This document shows positions 26,513 to 35,509 of a stretch of DNA of 64,000 nucleotides, one piece after another. Made by a program: the position numbers and the translations under genes. The DNA comes from Paenibacillus chondroitinus NBRC 15376. Lineage in GTDB: Bacteria > Bacillota > Bacilli > Paenibacillales > NBRC-103111. A model generated the notes under the pieces. It searched no databases, was not told the DNA's origin, and saw nothing but the letters and a program-made list of their open reading frames with translations. The stretch is from the NCBI RefSeq assembly GCF_004000765.1, contig NZ_BILW01000022.1, positions 54,066-118,065 of the forward strand. Reading direction: 5' to 3'. How positions within the stretch are numbered: position 1 is the stretch's first letter; every line of letters starts with the position of its first letter.

Positions 26513-27322
26513 TTATTCAAACGTTTTTGAAGCATACAGAGGATTAGCAACTCTAACTAAATCTCCATACTCCACTTTTAACTCTTCAAATGCTTTCAAT
26601 ACATCGTTAGGAATATCAACGTGTGCAATATAGTTTTTTCCATTAGGGCCATATCCATTATTATCATCTAACAATCTCGGAATTTCTCCCATCAATAATG
26701 AAATATATCTTTCTATATCCCACATACCCCAAATATCTGACGGTTCAATTACCAAATTTTCATTTTTGATCACAACCCTAACCTTATACGAAGCAAAATT
26801 TATTACTTCAACTTCTGAATCTTGGAGATACTTACGAAAACCAGCATCCATTCTACACTGCATCGTTGCGTCTTGAACAATAATAATATTGTTTAGGGAA
26901 AGATTATTTTGTTTGATAACATCTAATGCGTAAGTAACGTTATTTCCACAATTCGTTGAATTACGTTCAATCAGTATGTTGTCAATATCATACTTTCGTT
27001 TCATATACTCGCTCATAATATCTGCTTCCATTTTTCCCGCAGTTACTATTTCGGGTAAAACACTATGAATAGCTCTACGTAAACTTTCTGTGGTGTGTCC
27101 TTCTCCACCAACAATCATAAAATTTTTGGCAATATTATTAGATACGGCTTTACCTACTACGTCACAACCATGTGCTATACTAGCACCGAATAATATGAGT
27201 AGATCCGCTTGTGAAAATTTATATTTTTCTTCTAGAGCATCACTGGTTAAAGTGTCTATATCTCTTATTCCAAGAAAATCACTTATTAAATTTATGTTAT
27301 CTGCAATTTTATATAGATCCAT
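26513..27322 (-). CDS. YdcF/DUF218-family protein
   Basis: 269 residues, soluble. The DUF218 pattern is visible: ADLLILFGASIAHG (first strand and loop), NFMIVGGEGHTTESL, ILIERNSTNCGNNVTYALDV (E-x-x-S/T-x-N-T-x-x-N), and IIIVQDATMQCRMDAGFRKY. In Escherichia coli YdcF binds S-adenosylmethionine, but the function of the family is open. It precedes the MOSC gene on the same strand. AT-rich composition compared with neighbours beyond 28 kb. Confidence 0.75.
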   Translation of the reverse strand: MDLYKIADNINLISDFLGIRDIDTLTSDALEEKYKFSQADLLILFGASIAHGCDVVGKAVSNNIAKNFMIVGGEGHTTESLRRAIHSVLPEIVTAGKMEADIMSEYMKRKYDIDNILIERNSTNCGNNVTYALDVIKQNNLSLNNIIIVQDATMQCRMDAGFRKYLQDSEVEVINFASYKVRVVIKNENLVIEPSDIWGMWDIERYISLLMGEIPRLLDDNNGYGPNGKNYIAHVDIPNDVLKAFEELKVEYGDLVRVANPLYASKTFE

Positions 27323-27370
27323 TTATTGACCTCCATAAGTAAACGACAATCTTTTTATAGATTAGTAATC

Positions 27371-27589
27371 TTAACTTTTTTTATCAAGTATCTTTTTCAG
27401 AGTTGAGTTAATGTTCAATAAGGCCATGAATATGAATCCGAGCATAATAAAAGTTACGATTTCCCCTGTGAAAATAGATACTACGGCTAACAATACAGCA
27501 TAAAATCCATTTAAATATCCGTTATTCAAAAATCTCAATTTCACACTCTCCTCAAAAGATAGATAAACACTTTGTTTGTTTTGAACCAA
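27371..27589 (-). CDS. Small membrane protein, hypothetical
   Basis: 72 residues from TTG 27589 with one or two hydrophobic helices (FYAVLLAVVSIFTGEIVTFI and onward) and a basic C-terminus. The ribosome binding site (GAAGAA) is weak, so the start is uncertain. No family recognised. It lies between the YdcF-like and Nudix genes on the same strand. Confidence 0.4.
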   Translation of the reverse strand: MVQNKQSVYLSFEESVKLRFLNNGYLNGFYAVLLAVVSIFTGEIVTFIMLGFIFMALLNINSTLKKILDKKS

Positions 27590-27613
27590 CGTTCTTCATA
27601 GTCGAACAAACCG

Positions 27614-28042
27614 TTATTCAATCCACTGTCTCGGTCCCACAGTATGGAAAAAATGCTGTCTTTCATGATTTAATGCATCCTCAATACGCTTACAAGTGAA
27701 ATCACTAATCGGTTTAGGAAGTTCATCTCTTGAGAAGAATCTGCATTCTAAAATTTCAGGCGAGCTTGGTTGAGGTATTTGGTTAGCATCGTTATTCGCA
27801 AGAAACACAAAATGATGCATGTCATAGTTCGGGTCGTAGTATATACCAGTTAATTGACCAATCCCGACTTCTAGCCCTACTTCTTCGTGAACTTCTCTTT
27901 TGGCAGTTTCCTGCGCTGATTCATCCTCCTCAGCTTTTCCTCCAGGCAGATCCCAATTATTTTTGCCATAGCTATGTTTTACCAATAATACTTTATCCTC
28001 AGAATCTAAAATGATTGCTGCCGCGCCAATTAACTTAGGCAA
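27614..28042 (-). CDS. Nudix hydrolase
   Basis: 142 residues with the full Nudix box GX5EX7REVXEEXG at GGKAEEDESAQETAKREVHE plus EVGLEV, near residues 35-58. It cleaves a nucleoside diphosphate linked to another group; MutT-like housecleaning is possible but the substrate cannot be read from sequence. N-terminus AAAIILDSEDKVLLVKHSYG is typical. Monocistronic or last gene before the 27371 gene. Confidence 0.88.
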   Translation of the reverse strand: MPKLIGAAAIILDSEDKVLLVKHSYGKNNWDLPGGKAEEDESAQETAKREVHEEVGLEVGIGQLTGIYYDPNYDMHHFVFLANNDANQIPQPSSPEILECRFFSRDELPKPISDFTCKRIEDALNHERQHFFHTVGPRQWIE

Positions 28043-28147
28043 AGTAATGCCCCCTTATGAATAATGACTACTCAATTATAGACGGAAATAAATGGAATAA
28101 GTTCTATATTGGCCACGCTAATCTCCCTTTTCGTCAACGAAACAAAA

Positions 28148-28174
28148 GAGCAGTCACCATGTGGCGATCTGCTC
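28148..28174 (-). terminator. Terminator after SDR gene
   Basis: GAGCAG / CTGCTC outer stem with inner CCA/TGG pairs; minus strand ends in TTTTGTTT, 25 bases past the SDR stop. Confidence 0.65.
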
Positions 28175-28198
28175 CCTCGTTTATTAAACTAATGTTCC

Positions 28199-29080
28199 TC
28201 ATTGATCTAACATTGAATTGTTTTCATCAACCAGACTACCGCTAAAGCCTGTCCGCCAAGTCGGGTATAGCGGTTTCCAACCGTATTCCTGCCGAGCCTT
28301 CCTGTTCGATGCCCCTCGCTCCCAAGCGTTGCTATTTGAAGTAGTTTCAGGGGTAGGTGCTCCTAAAGCTTGTGCAAAAACCGGAAGCCAGTCAGTTCCT
28401 CTTGCTGGTTCGTCGTCCACAATATTCACTGGTCCTGAAGGCCATTGTAAGGCCAAAAGTGCTGCCTCAGCGGCATCCTCAACATGAAGAAAAGAAGTGA
28501 CCCCTTCAGTAGCAGTAACCTGTCTTTGATGTATTAGTTTTGCCATAAATCCATCACGCTCATACCAAGTGCCCGGACCATAGAACATTCCATAGCGTAA
28601 GATTACATGTTGTGGTATTTTTGACACTTCATTTTCCAAAGCTAATATGCCATCAATCGTTGATTTCCGAGGTTCCTCGGCTACTACATGTAAGGGTTCA
28701 TCTTCGCTTGCCGGTCTCTCTCCCGGTTCATATGCCCAAGAGATGCTTTGTGCGATGATGCGTTTGATGCCAACTGAAATAGCGGCATCTACCAAATTTT
28801 GTGTGCCTTCTTTACGTATCCTTGTATTATCTGAAAAATTACGATTACTCAAAGAAGTCAATTGATGAATGACAACCTCAGGTTGAGATTCATCTAATGC
28901 GGACCGTATTGACTCACGATCAAAGACATCAGCAATTAATGCTTTTGCTCCCGTATTCTCGATGATAGCTTTCTTACTCTCACTTTGCGTGATTCCGATT
29001 ACTTCATGACCTGCATGAATCAATTTTGGAAGCAAAATACGCCCGACAGCTCCAGTAGCTCCAGCCACAAAAATTTTCAT
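28199..29080 (-). CDS. NAD(P)-dependent epimerase/reductase (SDR family)
   Basis: 293 residues of the extended short-chain dehydrogenase family. The Rossmann motif GATGAVGRIL (G-x-x-G-x-x-G) is at residues 7-16. A catalytic Tyr in the usual YxxxK arrangement is not obvious; the segment SWAYEPG corresponds to the active-site region, so it is an atypical member. Substrate unknown. A second, related SDR (frameshifted) lies at 52834-53665. Single gene with its own terminator; ATG 29080 has only a weak binding site. Confidence 0.8.
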   Translation of the reverse strand: MKIFVAGATGAVGRILLPKLIHAGHEVIGITQSESKKAIIENTGAKALIADVFDRESIRSALDESQPEVVIHQLTSLSNRNFSDNTRIRKEGTQNLVDAAISVGIKRIIAQSISWAYEPGERPASEDEPLHVVAEEPRKSTIDGILALENEVSKIPQHVILRYGMFYGPGTWYERDGFMAKLIHQRQVTATEGVTSFLHVEDAAEAALLALQWPSGPVNIVDDEPARGTDWLPVFAQALGAPTPETTSNSNAWERGASNRKARQEYGWKPLYPTWRTGFSGSLVDENNSMLDQ

Positions 29081-29319
29081 GAATTTTCACTCCCACTAAA
29101 TGTGCTTTGTCTCCTACCAGTATTCGCGAAAATATTGAACAAACCTGCTCATTCGGTCAACAAAAAAAGCAGCCGGCTGCCAGTTCAAATGAAATAGAGC
29201 CCAGTGTGAGCGAATTTTGGCGGTGGAGACCACCTAACACAGCTAAAAATTCAGCGCTACTGAGACATCTGGCGGAGGGGGCATCCTCATAGGTGAGGTA
29301 AACTGGCTGGCCACTTGGA

Positions 29320-29390
29320 GGAACTACAGGGCGTTATTCTAACAAATTAAGCCCGTTTCCGCGTCAAGCGGAACTACAGGGCCTTATTTG
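29320..29390. repeat. Interspersed repeat, two copies at a 50-base period
   Basis: GGAACTACAGGGC-G/C-TTATT starts at 29320 and again at 29370, each followed by a short A-rich run. The form is like interspersed palindromic repeats in Paenibacillus genomes. The second copy interrupts the reading frame at 29374-29442. Confidence 0.55.
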
Positions 29391-29442
29391 ACCAAAAGGA
29401 TTCTCTCCGGCTGAAAGGTACAACGTTCAGGTCAAAGTTCAT
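29374..29442 (-). pseudogene. 5' stub of a glycoside-hydrolase-like gene cut by the repeat
   Basis: AAAGGAG lies eight bases before ATG 29442, which starts NFDLNVVPFSRRESF and then runs into the repeat copy at 29370 and stops at TAG 29374. The opening resembles Bacillota proteins that begin 'MxFDLRxVPFSRxGSY' (six-hairpin glycosidase-like). The rest of the gene is absent. Confidence 0.4.
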
Positions 29443-29613
29443 GTTCAATTCTCCTTTGAGGAAAGCAGTATGCGCTTTCATTGTACCGAATGGAGAACTG
29501 ACGGGAAAACCGACAGTTGTTTGTGATGGATAGGTAATTTGTTGCCTGCTGAGACTTGCAAGAGTTCCAGGTGGCATTTTGTTCGGTATGATTAGTCCTA
29601 TTGTTCGAAATAA

Positions 29614-31479
29614 CTATGCCATTTCTTCAAATTGGCTGTTATAGAGTTCAGCGTAGAATCCACCTTGAGTTAATAACTCCTCATGATTGCCGCTTTCGAT
29701 GATGTCGCCGCCTTTCATGACCAGAATCAGATCGGAGTTTTTAATGGTCGAAAGCCTATGAGCGATCACAAAAGAAGTTCTACCTTCCGTTAGTTTTTCC
29801 ATTGCCGTTTGCACGATGCGTTCGGTTCGGGTATCTACCGAGCTGGTTGCTTCGTCCAGAATGAGTAGCGGAGCATTTTGAATCATAGCGCGCGCAATCG
29901 TAATAAGCTGCTTTTGTCCTTCAGACAGACTTGCTTTGTCATTCAAAACGGTATTGTATGTATCTGGTAAAGCTTTTATGAAATGGTGTAAGCCTACGGT
30001 CTTACAAGCATTGACGACTTGCTCATCCGTAACGCCTTGCTTGCTGTAAACGATATTTTCTTTGATGGTGCCTTCAAACAGCCATGAATCCTGCAAGACA
30101 ATACCAAATTGCTGATGGACGTTTTCCCTCGTCACCTGATTAGTCGGCGTGCCATCCAGCAGGATTTCACCGCCGTCCAACTCATAAAACCTCATGAGCA
30201 GATTGATGATCGTGGTCTTCCCTGCGCCAGTCGGGCCGACAATGGCTACCTTTTGCCCTGCCTTTATCTGAATCGAAAAATCATGGATAATTATTTTTTC
30301 AGGCTCATACCCAAATTTAACGTTCTTAAACTCAACATTGCCTTTCACGTTTTGCAAGGTTTTTACTTTTTGGCTCTCGTCAGTAAGCTCTTGCTCGTCC
30401 AAAAATTCAAAGACACGCTCTCCAGCCGCTGCTGTCCGTTGCAGGTTGTTCATTGCCTGTGCCATCTGTGAAAGCGGTTGTGTAAAGAGGCGGATATACA
30501 ACATGAATGCGACAATGACACCAAAAGAAATGCTTCCGTTCATCGCTAAAACTGCGCCTACTACGCAAACGGCTACATACCCGATATTTCCGATAAAGCC
30601 CATCAACGGCATCATCAAGCCCGATAAAAACTGCGACTTCCATGCGCTTTGGTACAGATCTCCATTAAATTTTTCAAAGGTTTTTTTTGCCTCTTTACCG
30701 CCGTTATAGACCTTCACAACATGGTGTCCGGAGTAAATTTCCTCAATGTGTCCGTTGATGTTTCCGAGCCCCGCTTGCTGAGCGATAAAAAATTTTTGTG
30801 ATATTTTTGCGATGATCATCATCAAAGCAAAACCTATTAGACTGGAGCCTACAGCGGTCAAGGCCAAAATCCAACTGTTATATAACATCATAATGAGCGA
30901 GCCAACAAACATCGCAATTGCGGTAACCAACTGCCCGATGCTTTGGTTCATGGTTTGCCCAATGGCATCCACATCGTTTGTGACGCGGCTGAGGATATCG
31001 CCATTGCTCGTCCTATCGAAATATTTGAGGGGCAAGCGGTTGATTTTTTGAGAAATGTCCGTCCGCATTGATTTTGATATTCTCTGTGTTACGGTCGCCA
31101 TGATATAACTCTGCGCAAAACTCAGGATCGTTGAGCCTGCATAGAAAAACACAAGAAGCCAGGCAATGTTTACAACCGCGGGTATATCAATACTGCCATG
31201 CACCGTCTCGCCTTTGATCATGACCGGAAGCCCTTTGGCAATCTCGTTCGTCATGTCCTTGATTTTGTTGGGTCCAATAATCTGTAACACAGTACCGGCG
31301 GCAGCCATTACAAGTGCAATCAGGATAGCTGGGAGATAAGACTTGCAATATCGAATCAATTTTATCCAAGTCGCTTTGAAATTTTTCGATTTCTCAACCG
31401 GGGCCCCCATCCTGCCTTGGCCACCCATACCGCCGGGTCCCCCCATTCCTGCAGGTCTTTTGTGTGTGTTTTCACTCAT
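29614..31479 (-). CDS. ABC exporter half with catalytic ATPase site (second subunit)
   Basis: 621 residues: a Gly/Met-rich N-terminus (GMGGPGGMGGQGRMG), six membrane helices, then the nucleotide-binding domain with Walker A GPTGAGKT, signature LSEGQKQ, Walker B LLILDEATSS and H-loop VIAHRLST. Its Glu and His are canonical. It overlaps the upstream half-transporter by four bases (ATGA) and forms with it a heterodimer of the YfiBC/BmrCD/EfrCD kind, pumping lipophilic compounds or peptides outward. Substrate not predictable. No regulator gene is adjacent. Confidence 0.92.
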   Translation of the reverse strand: MSENTHKRPAGMGGPGGMGGQGRMGAPVEKSKNFKATWIKLIRYCKSYLPAILIALVMAAAGTVLQIIGPNKIKDMTNEIAKGLPVMIKGETVHGSIDIPAVVNIAWLLVFFYAGSTILSFAQSYIMATVTQRISKSMRTDISQKINRLPLKYFDRTSNGDILSRVTNDVDAIGQTMNQSIGQLVTAIAMFVGSLIMMLYNSWILALTAVGSSLIGFALMMIIAKISQKFFIAQQAGLGNINGHIEEIYSGHHVVKVYNGGKEAKKTFEKFNGDLYQSAWKSQFLSGLMMPLMGFIGNIGYVAVCVVGAVLAMNGSISFGVIVAFMLYIRLFTQPLSQMAQAMNNLQRTAAAGERVFEFLDEQELTDESQKVKTLQNVKGNVEFKNVKFGYEPEKIIIHDFSIQIKAGQKVAIVGPTGAGKTTIINLLMRFYELDGGEILLDGTPTNQVTRENVHQQFGIVLQDSWLFEGTIKENIVYSKQGVTDEQVVNACKTVGLHHFIKALPDTYNTVLNDKASLSEGQKQLITIARAMIQNAPLLILDEATSSVDTRTERIVQTAMEKLTEGRTSFVIAHRLSTIKNSDLILVMKGGDIIESGNHEELLTQGGFYAELYNSQFEEMA

Positions 31480-33236
31480 GATACAAGCTCCTCCTCACTA
31501 AGTTGTGACTTAGCAATTTCCTTGTAAACCTCGCAAGTCGCGAGAAGCTCTTTGTGCGTCCCTTTCCCGACCACTTTACCATCGTCTAGTACAATAATCT
31601 GGTCAGCGTCCATAATGGTACCAATACGCTGCGCGACAATCATGCTTGTAACTCCTGCCGTTTCTTTCTTGAGTGCGCTACGCAGCACACGGTCCGTTTT
31701 GTAATCCAGTGCAGAGAAACTATCGTCAAAGATATAGATTTCCGGATTCCGGCTGACAGCGCGGGCAATAGACAATCGTTGTTTTTGTCCACCTGACAAG
31801 TTTGTACCGCCTTGAGATATGGCCGCGTCATATTGCCCCTCCATGGCTTCAATAAAATCCGTACCCTGAGCAATGGAAATGGCATTTTTTATTTGCTCTG
31901 CTGTAGTGGTATCTTTTCCGTTTTCACCGTAACCCACATTTGAACTGACCGTGCCTCTGAACAGTACCGCCTTTTGTGGAACATAACCGATTTTATTGTA
32001 TAACGCTTCTTCGACATACTCCTTTACATTCACACCGTCAACTAGCACTTCGCCCTCCGTGGCGTCAAAAAAGCGTGGAACCAAATTGACAAGCGTCGAT
32101 TTGCCGCTGCCAGTTGAACCGATAAAGGCGACGGTCTCACCTTGCTTTACGGAGAAACTGACATTATGTAAAACATAATCCGCCGCTCCGGGATATTTAA
32201 AACTAACATTTCTGAACTCGACCTCACCGATCACCCCTGGCTTTCCTTCGGTTTGTGAACCTTCGGCAATGATCGGCCGTGTATCCAGCACTTCATTGAT
32301 ACGCTTGGCTGACACGGCTGCTCTCGGCAGCAGGACAAACATCATGGCCAGCATCATAAATGACATTACAACCTGCATGGCGTAGGATGAAAATACAACC
32401 ATATTGGAAAATATGGTCAGTTTATCCGCCACTTGTGCGGAATCGATCAGATACGCGCCAATCCAATAAATCGAAAGAGATAAGCCACTCATAATCATGC
32501 TCATCACTGGCAGCATAAAAGCCAAACCACGAGTCGTAAAGAGTTGAGTCCCCGTCAATTCCTCGTTGGCTTTTTCAAACTTTGCTTCTTGGTAATCATC
32601 AGCATTATAGGCACGAACAACGCGAATTCCGGTGAGGTTTTCACGGGTAACCTTGTTCATATTATCTGTAAGGGTCTGCATTTTCCGGAATTTCGGTAAT
32701 ACAAAAATCATAATAAACGCGATCACAACAACCAGAATCAACACCGCGCATCCGGTTGCCAGTGACCATTCGTAACCCTTGCCCGCGATTTTTGTAACCG
32801 CCCATACCGCCATAATAGGTGCTTTGACTATTAATTGTAATCCCATAGTTACAAGCAATTGAATTTGCGTGATGTCGTTTGTAGAACGCGTGATTAAGCT
32901 GGAAGTTGAAAATCGATTGATTTCTTCCATTGAAAAAGAATCTACCTTGTTGAACAGCAAAGTACGTAACTGCCGTGAGAACGAAGCCGCGATAAGGGAG
33001 GCAAAAAATCCTACAATGACGGCAGACAGCAAACTACCAAGCGCGCAGAGCAGCATATACGCTCCATGAATCCAAATGTTGCTCATTTCGCTGCCAGGTG
33101 TCTGTACCAGCCGGGTAATTTCGGACATATAATCCGGCAACTTCAAGTCGAGATAAACCTGTGCGACAATAAACACGAGGCTGATCACGACTTGTATCCA
33201 TTCATTTAGTCTTAGTTTGCTAAAGATTCTTAACAT
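31476..33236 (-). CDS. ABC exporter half with degenerate ATPase site (first subunit)
   Basis: About 586 residues from ATG 33236 (MLRIFSKLRLNEW, normal family start, GGGGGGA 11 bases upstream); an upstream TTG at 33323 adds 29 residues without a binding site. Six membrane helices precede the ATPase domain: Walker A GSTGSGKST, signature LSGGQKQR, Walker B IYIFDDSFSALD (Asp in place of the catalytic Glu) and VAQRIGTI (Gln in place of the H-loop His). So one composite ATP site is degenerate, as in heterodimeric exporters such as BmrC or TM287. Cotranslated with the second subunit. Confidence 0.92.
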   Translation of the reverse strand: MLRIFSKLRLNEWIQVVISLVFIVAQVYLDLKLPDYMSEITRLVQTPGSEMSNIWIHGAYMLLCALGSLLSAVIVGFFASLIAASFSRQLRTLLFNKVDSFSMEEINRFSTSSLITRSTNDITQIQLLVTMGLQLIVKAPIMAVWAVTKIAGKGYEWSLATGCAVLILVVVIAFIMIFVLPKFRKMQTLTDNMNKVTRENLTGIRVVRAYNADDYQEAKFEKANEELTGTQLFTTRGLAFMLPVMSMIMSGLSLSIYWIGAYLIDSAQVADKLTIFSNMVVFSSYAMQVVMSFMMLAMMFVLLPRAAVSAKRINEVLDTRPIIAEGSQTEGKPGVIGEVEFRNVSFKYPGAADYVLHNVSFSVKQGETVAFIGSTGSGKSTLVNLVPRFFDATEGEVLVDGVNVKEYVEEALYNKIGYVPQKAVLFRGTVSSNVGYGENGKDTTTAEQIKNAISIAQGTDFIEAMEGQYDAAISQGGTNLSGGQKQRLSIARAVSRNPEIYIFDDSFSALDYKTDRVLRSALKKETAGVTSMIVAQRIGTIMDADQIIVLDDGKVVGKGTHKELLATCEVYKEIAKSQLSEEELVS

Positions 33237-33436
33237 GAGTAAAGCAATCCCCCCGACGTATGTAATGGAAGTACTCAGCATTTGTCCTTGTTCCATTTGC
33301 GGTATGGTTCCGTTTTCTGGCAATAACCAATATTATGTTGCAGCTATCATAGAATTATTCCAATCAGCTATGTGCAAGCATGCTTCTCAAAAGTAGATAT
33401 TTGGTGGTTTTGTCTGCAATCGGGGCATAAAAAAAA

Positions 33437-33451
33437 CCGCCATTACGGCGG
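33437..33451 (-). terminator. Terminator after 33467-34027 gene
   Basis: CCGCC-N5-GGCGG stem followed on the minus strand by TTTTTTTTATG, 16 bases past the stop. Confidence 0.8.
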
Positions 33452-33466
33452 ATATGATTCGGATTA

Positions 33467-34027
33467 TCATGTACCAAGTCTAAGTTCAAAAAAATACTGT
33501 ACAATTGGATGTTTTAACTTCATCTTCTCGGTCATGTTCATTATTCGTTTTTTTCCAACTCTTCGGTCAACTAAAGCTAAAATATTCAGTAAAATATCGT
33601 TGCTTTCTAGGCTTTCCTCTATAGAAATGGATAAAAACTTATTCGCTATAACGTTAAAATTTGATTTACTCAAAGTTGACTGTGCTAACAATAGCTCTTT
33701 TGCAAATTCCGATATTTTTCTACTTCTTGCTATAACTTTTAAACGATCCTCCGGAACATTCCCTTTGGTTTCTTTTCTGACCGCTTCGATTTCATCATGG
33801 CTGATAGGAATCTGGATATCTGAATCATTCCTAATCTCCAATTCCGTCTGATACCATTTGACTAGCGTATCACTCATGTTGAGCACGTTTTTTTTATCAA
33901 CTGCGATATAACAAAGCCCTGCTTTATCCGGTAAATAACGGTAGCTGGTTGAAAGGTATTCGACCCTTCCATGCAGCGCAGGACTGAGAAAACTCTCCAG
34001 TTGTTGTTTCAATTTACTCCAGGCCAT
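33467..34027 (-). CDS. Conserved hypothetical protein, SF0329-like
   Basis: 186 residues, soluble. The N-terminus AWSKLKQQLESFLSPALHGR, then VEYLSTSYRYLPDKAG and CYIAVDKKNVLN, matches a widespread small-protein family that I know under the name SF0329; no function is established. The C-terminal half is helical and charged. AGGAGG lies five bases before ATG 34027. It precedes the ABC exporter genes on the same strand but a terminator separates them, so they are not cotranscribed. Confidence 0.65.
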   Translation of the reverse strand: MAWSKLKQQLESFLSPALHGRVEYLSTSYRYLPDKAGLCYIAVDKKNVLNMSDTLVKWYQTELEIRNDSDIQIPISHDEIEAVRKETKGNVPEDRLKVIARSRKISEFAKELLLAQSTLSKSNFNVIANKFLSISIEESLESNDILLNILALVDRRVGKKRIMNMTEKMKLKHPIVQYFFELRLGT

Positions 34028-34204
34028 TTCATCCTCCTAATATTACAAAACACCAGTTAAGGCACTCGTTCTATTACCCATCTTACAATAATCAACACGT
34101 CAATTAAAAATCTGGCTGTGAAAAAAATTCAATTTCTGCGCAACACTTTTACCTTTTATCGAGTCTATATTTACAACATTAGGAAATTGAGGTGATAACC
34201 GTAT

Positions 34205-35188
34205 ATGAATTTCAAAGCAATTAACAGGAACGTCATTGTTCTCGTCTTTGCCATGATGCTGGGGAATTTTTTGGGCATTTTGCAGGCAAGTGCTGCGCCG
34301 CCGCCGCACAGTGAAATTGTCCCACCCCAAATCCCACCCGTCATCACCCTATTCGAGCAGACACCGCTCTATTCTACAACAGACGATTCTCACAAACCAT
34401 TTGCAGCACTTACACCTCAAGATGTGACTACAGTTGATGCTGAACAAGCATGGTACTACAAACAGCACGGAGAGAAGGTATGGATTAAAATTAAGACCAC
34501 ATGGGCAGGTGATCTCTGGATGCATCTGGACTATGACAAAATTGGCATCGTCAAACCGATCGATACGAACATTGCATTACTCTGGGACTCCTCTCTTTAT
34601 ACGCAACCATCTACATCGACGATGACAGATATCGTGCTCGCTCCGCAAACGGTTCATGCGAATGCCGTATTCGAATCACCAGTATCGTATTTATCCAACT
34701 CCTATCGAATTGAGACCTCGTGGCTAGGAGATATGTGGATTGTCTCACAGCCTCGTATGCTGCTGGATATGGAGATTTTGAATCAGGAGATGGATCTGCC
34801 GACAGAAACCTTGTACATGGAGGACTACGATACATCGAGTCGTTTGCAACGTCCCTCGGATGCCAAGTTCATTCCTCCGCAAAAAGTGTTTGCCTTGGAA
34901 AAAACACAAAATGGGATTTACCATGTCCGGTCTCAAGACGGCAACACTTTTTGGGTTCAGCCAGATTTTGCACAACCTGTAGGGGTTGAACCAATCGATG
35001 AACGGCTAAACCTTTTGAAGGACGTAAGGCTCTATATGTTTCCTACAATGCCTTTCCCAACCTTTGGCGTGTTATCAGCTCAGACCGTAAATGCATTCGA
35101 GCGATGGACCGATCCGCAAAACGAGCAATGGTATCATATTCATACTTGGGCCGGAGATATGTGGGTGCAGCCGGATAAGCCGTTATAA
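34205..35188 (+). CDS. Secreted PQ/W-repeat protein, copy 2 (four repeats)
   Basis: 327 residues with a signal peptide (hydrophobic 8-24, cleavage near QASA) and four repeats of about 65-75 residues. Repeat landmarks: ALTPQDV...TTWAGDLWMHLD; VLAPQTV...ETSWLGDMWIV; FIPPQKV...NTFWVQPDF; VLSAQTV...HTWAGDMWVQPD. Each starts with a strand such as ITLFEQTPLYS or IALLWDSSLYT. The architecture equals that of the proteins at 11357 and 57245. The third repeat is the least conserved. AATTGAGGTGA lies before the ATG. Function unknown; extracellular or wall-associated by signal peptide. Monocistronic with its own terminator. Confidence 0.75.
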   Translation: MNFKAINRNVIVLVFAMMLGNFLGILQASAAPPPHSEIVPPQIPPVITLFEQTPLYSTTDDSHKPFAALTPQDVTTVDAEQAWYYKQHGEKVWIKIKTTWAGDLWMHLDYDKIGIVKPIDTNIALLWDSSLYTQPSTSTMTDIVLAPQTVHANAVFESPVSYLSNSYRIETSWLGDMWIVSQPRMLLDMEILNQEMDLPTETLYMEDYDTSSRLQRPSDAKFIPPQKVFALEKTQNGIYHVRSQDGNTFWVQPDFAQPVGVEPIDERLNLLKDVRLYMFPTMPFPTFGVLSAQTVNAFERWTDPQNEQWYHIHTWAGDMWVQPDKPL

Positions 35189-35198
35189 TATAGGATAG

Positions 35199-35230
35199 AA
35201 ATCCTCGGTTGCTTTCTTGACCGAGGATTT
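35199..35230 (+). terminator. Strong terminator
   Basis: AAATCCTCGGT (35199-35209) and ACCGAGGATTT (35220-35230) pair fully, with a following T run. Confidence 0.85.
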
Positions 35231-35232
35231 TT

Positions 35233-35387
35233 ATATCTCCATAAGTGACAAGAGTATTTCTCCACGTATTAAATACTTGGTTAGATGTTCTTTTAAAATT
35301 CGACTGAAGTTCTTTTTCGAAAACAAAATCTTCAGGGTTACATCCATATTGTCATACAGCCATTTGAAGTAACTTAATGTTATCCAT
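35233..35387 (-). pseudogene. 5' remnant of a GNAT-like gene with internal TGA
   Basis: From ATG 35387 the minus strand reads DNIKLLQMAV, a TGA, then in the same frame QYGCNPEDFVFEKELQSNF and a further coding-like part until it meets the terminator of the secreted repeat protein. The 'Q-x-x-x-x-L/Y-x-C-x-P-E-D-F' opening resembles the N-terminus of a GNAT group. Truncated at its 3' end and interrupted, so not functional. Confidence 0.4.
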
Positions 35388-35509
35388 TACTGAAGCACCT
35401 TCGTCAAGTTTTCAGACTTAGTTCCTTAAATTACATTATCTTAGGATTAACAAAAAAGCCACGATACTCGCGGCAGTTAATGCGATAATGTCCCTTCCAT
35501 AGAAAAATC

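Noticed and set aside
29180..29191. Palindrome GCAGCCGGCTGC as a possible site
   Set aside because: Stands alone, too short a hairpin and no T run or adjacent promoter; no support for function.
29443..29577. Upstream extension of the glycosidase-like stub
   Set aside because: The frame stays open but the ribosome binding site and family-like start at 29442 show that it is leader sequence.
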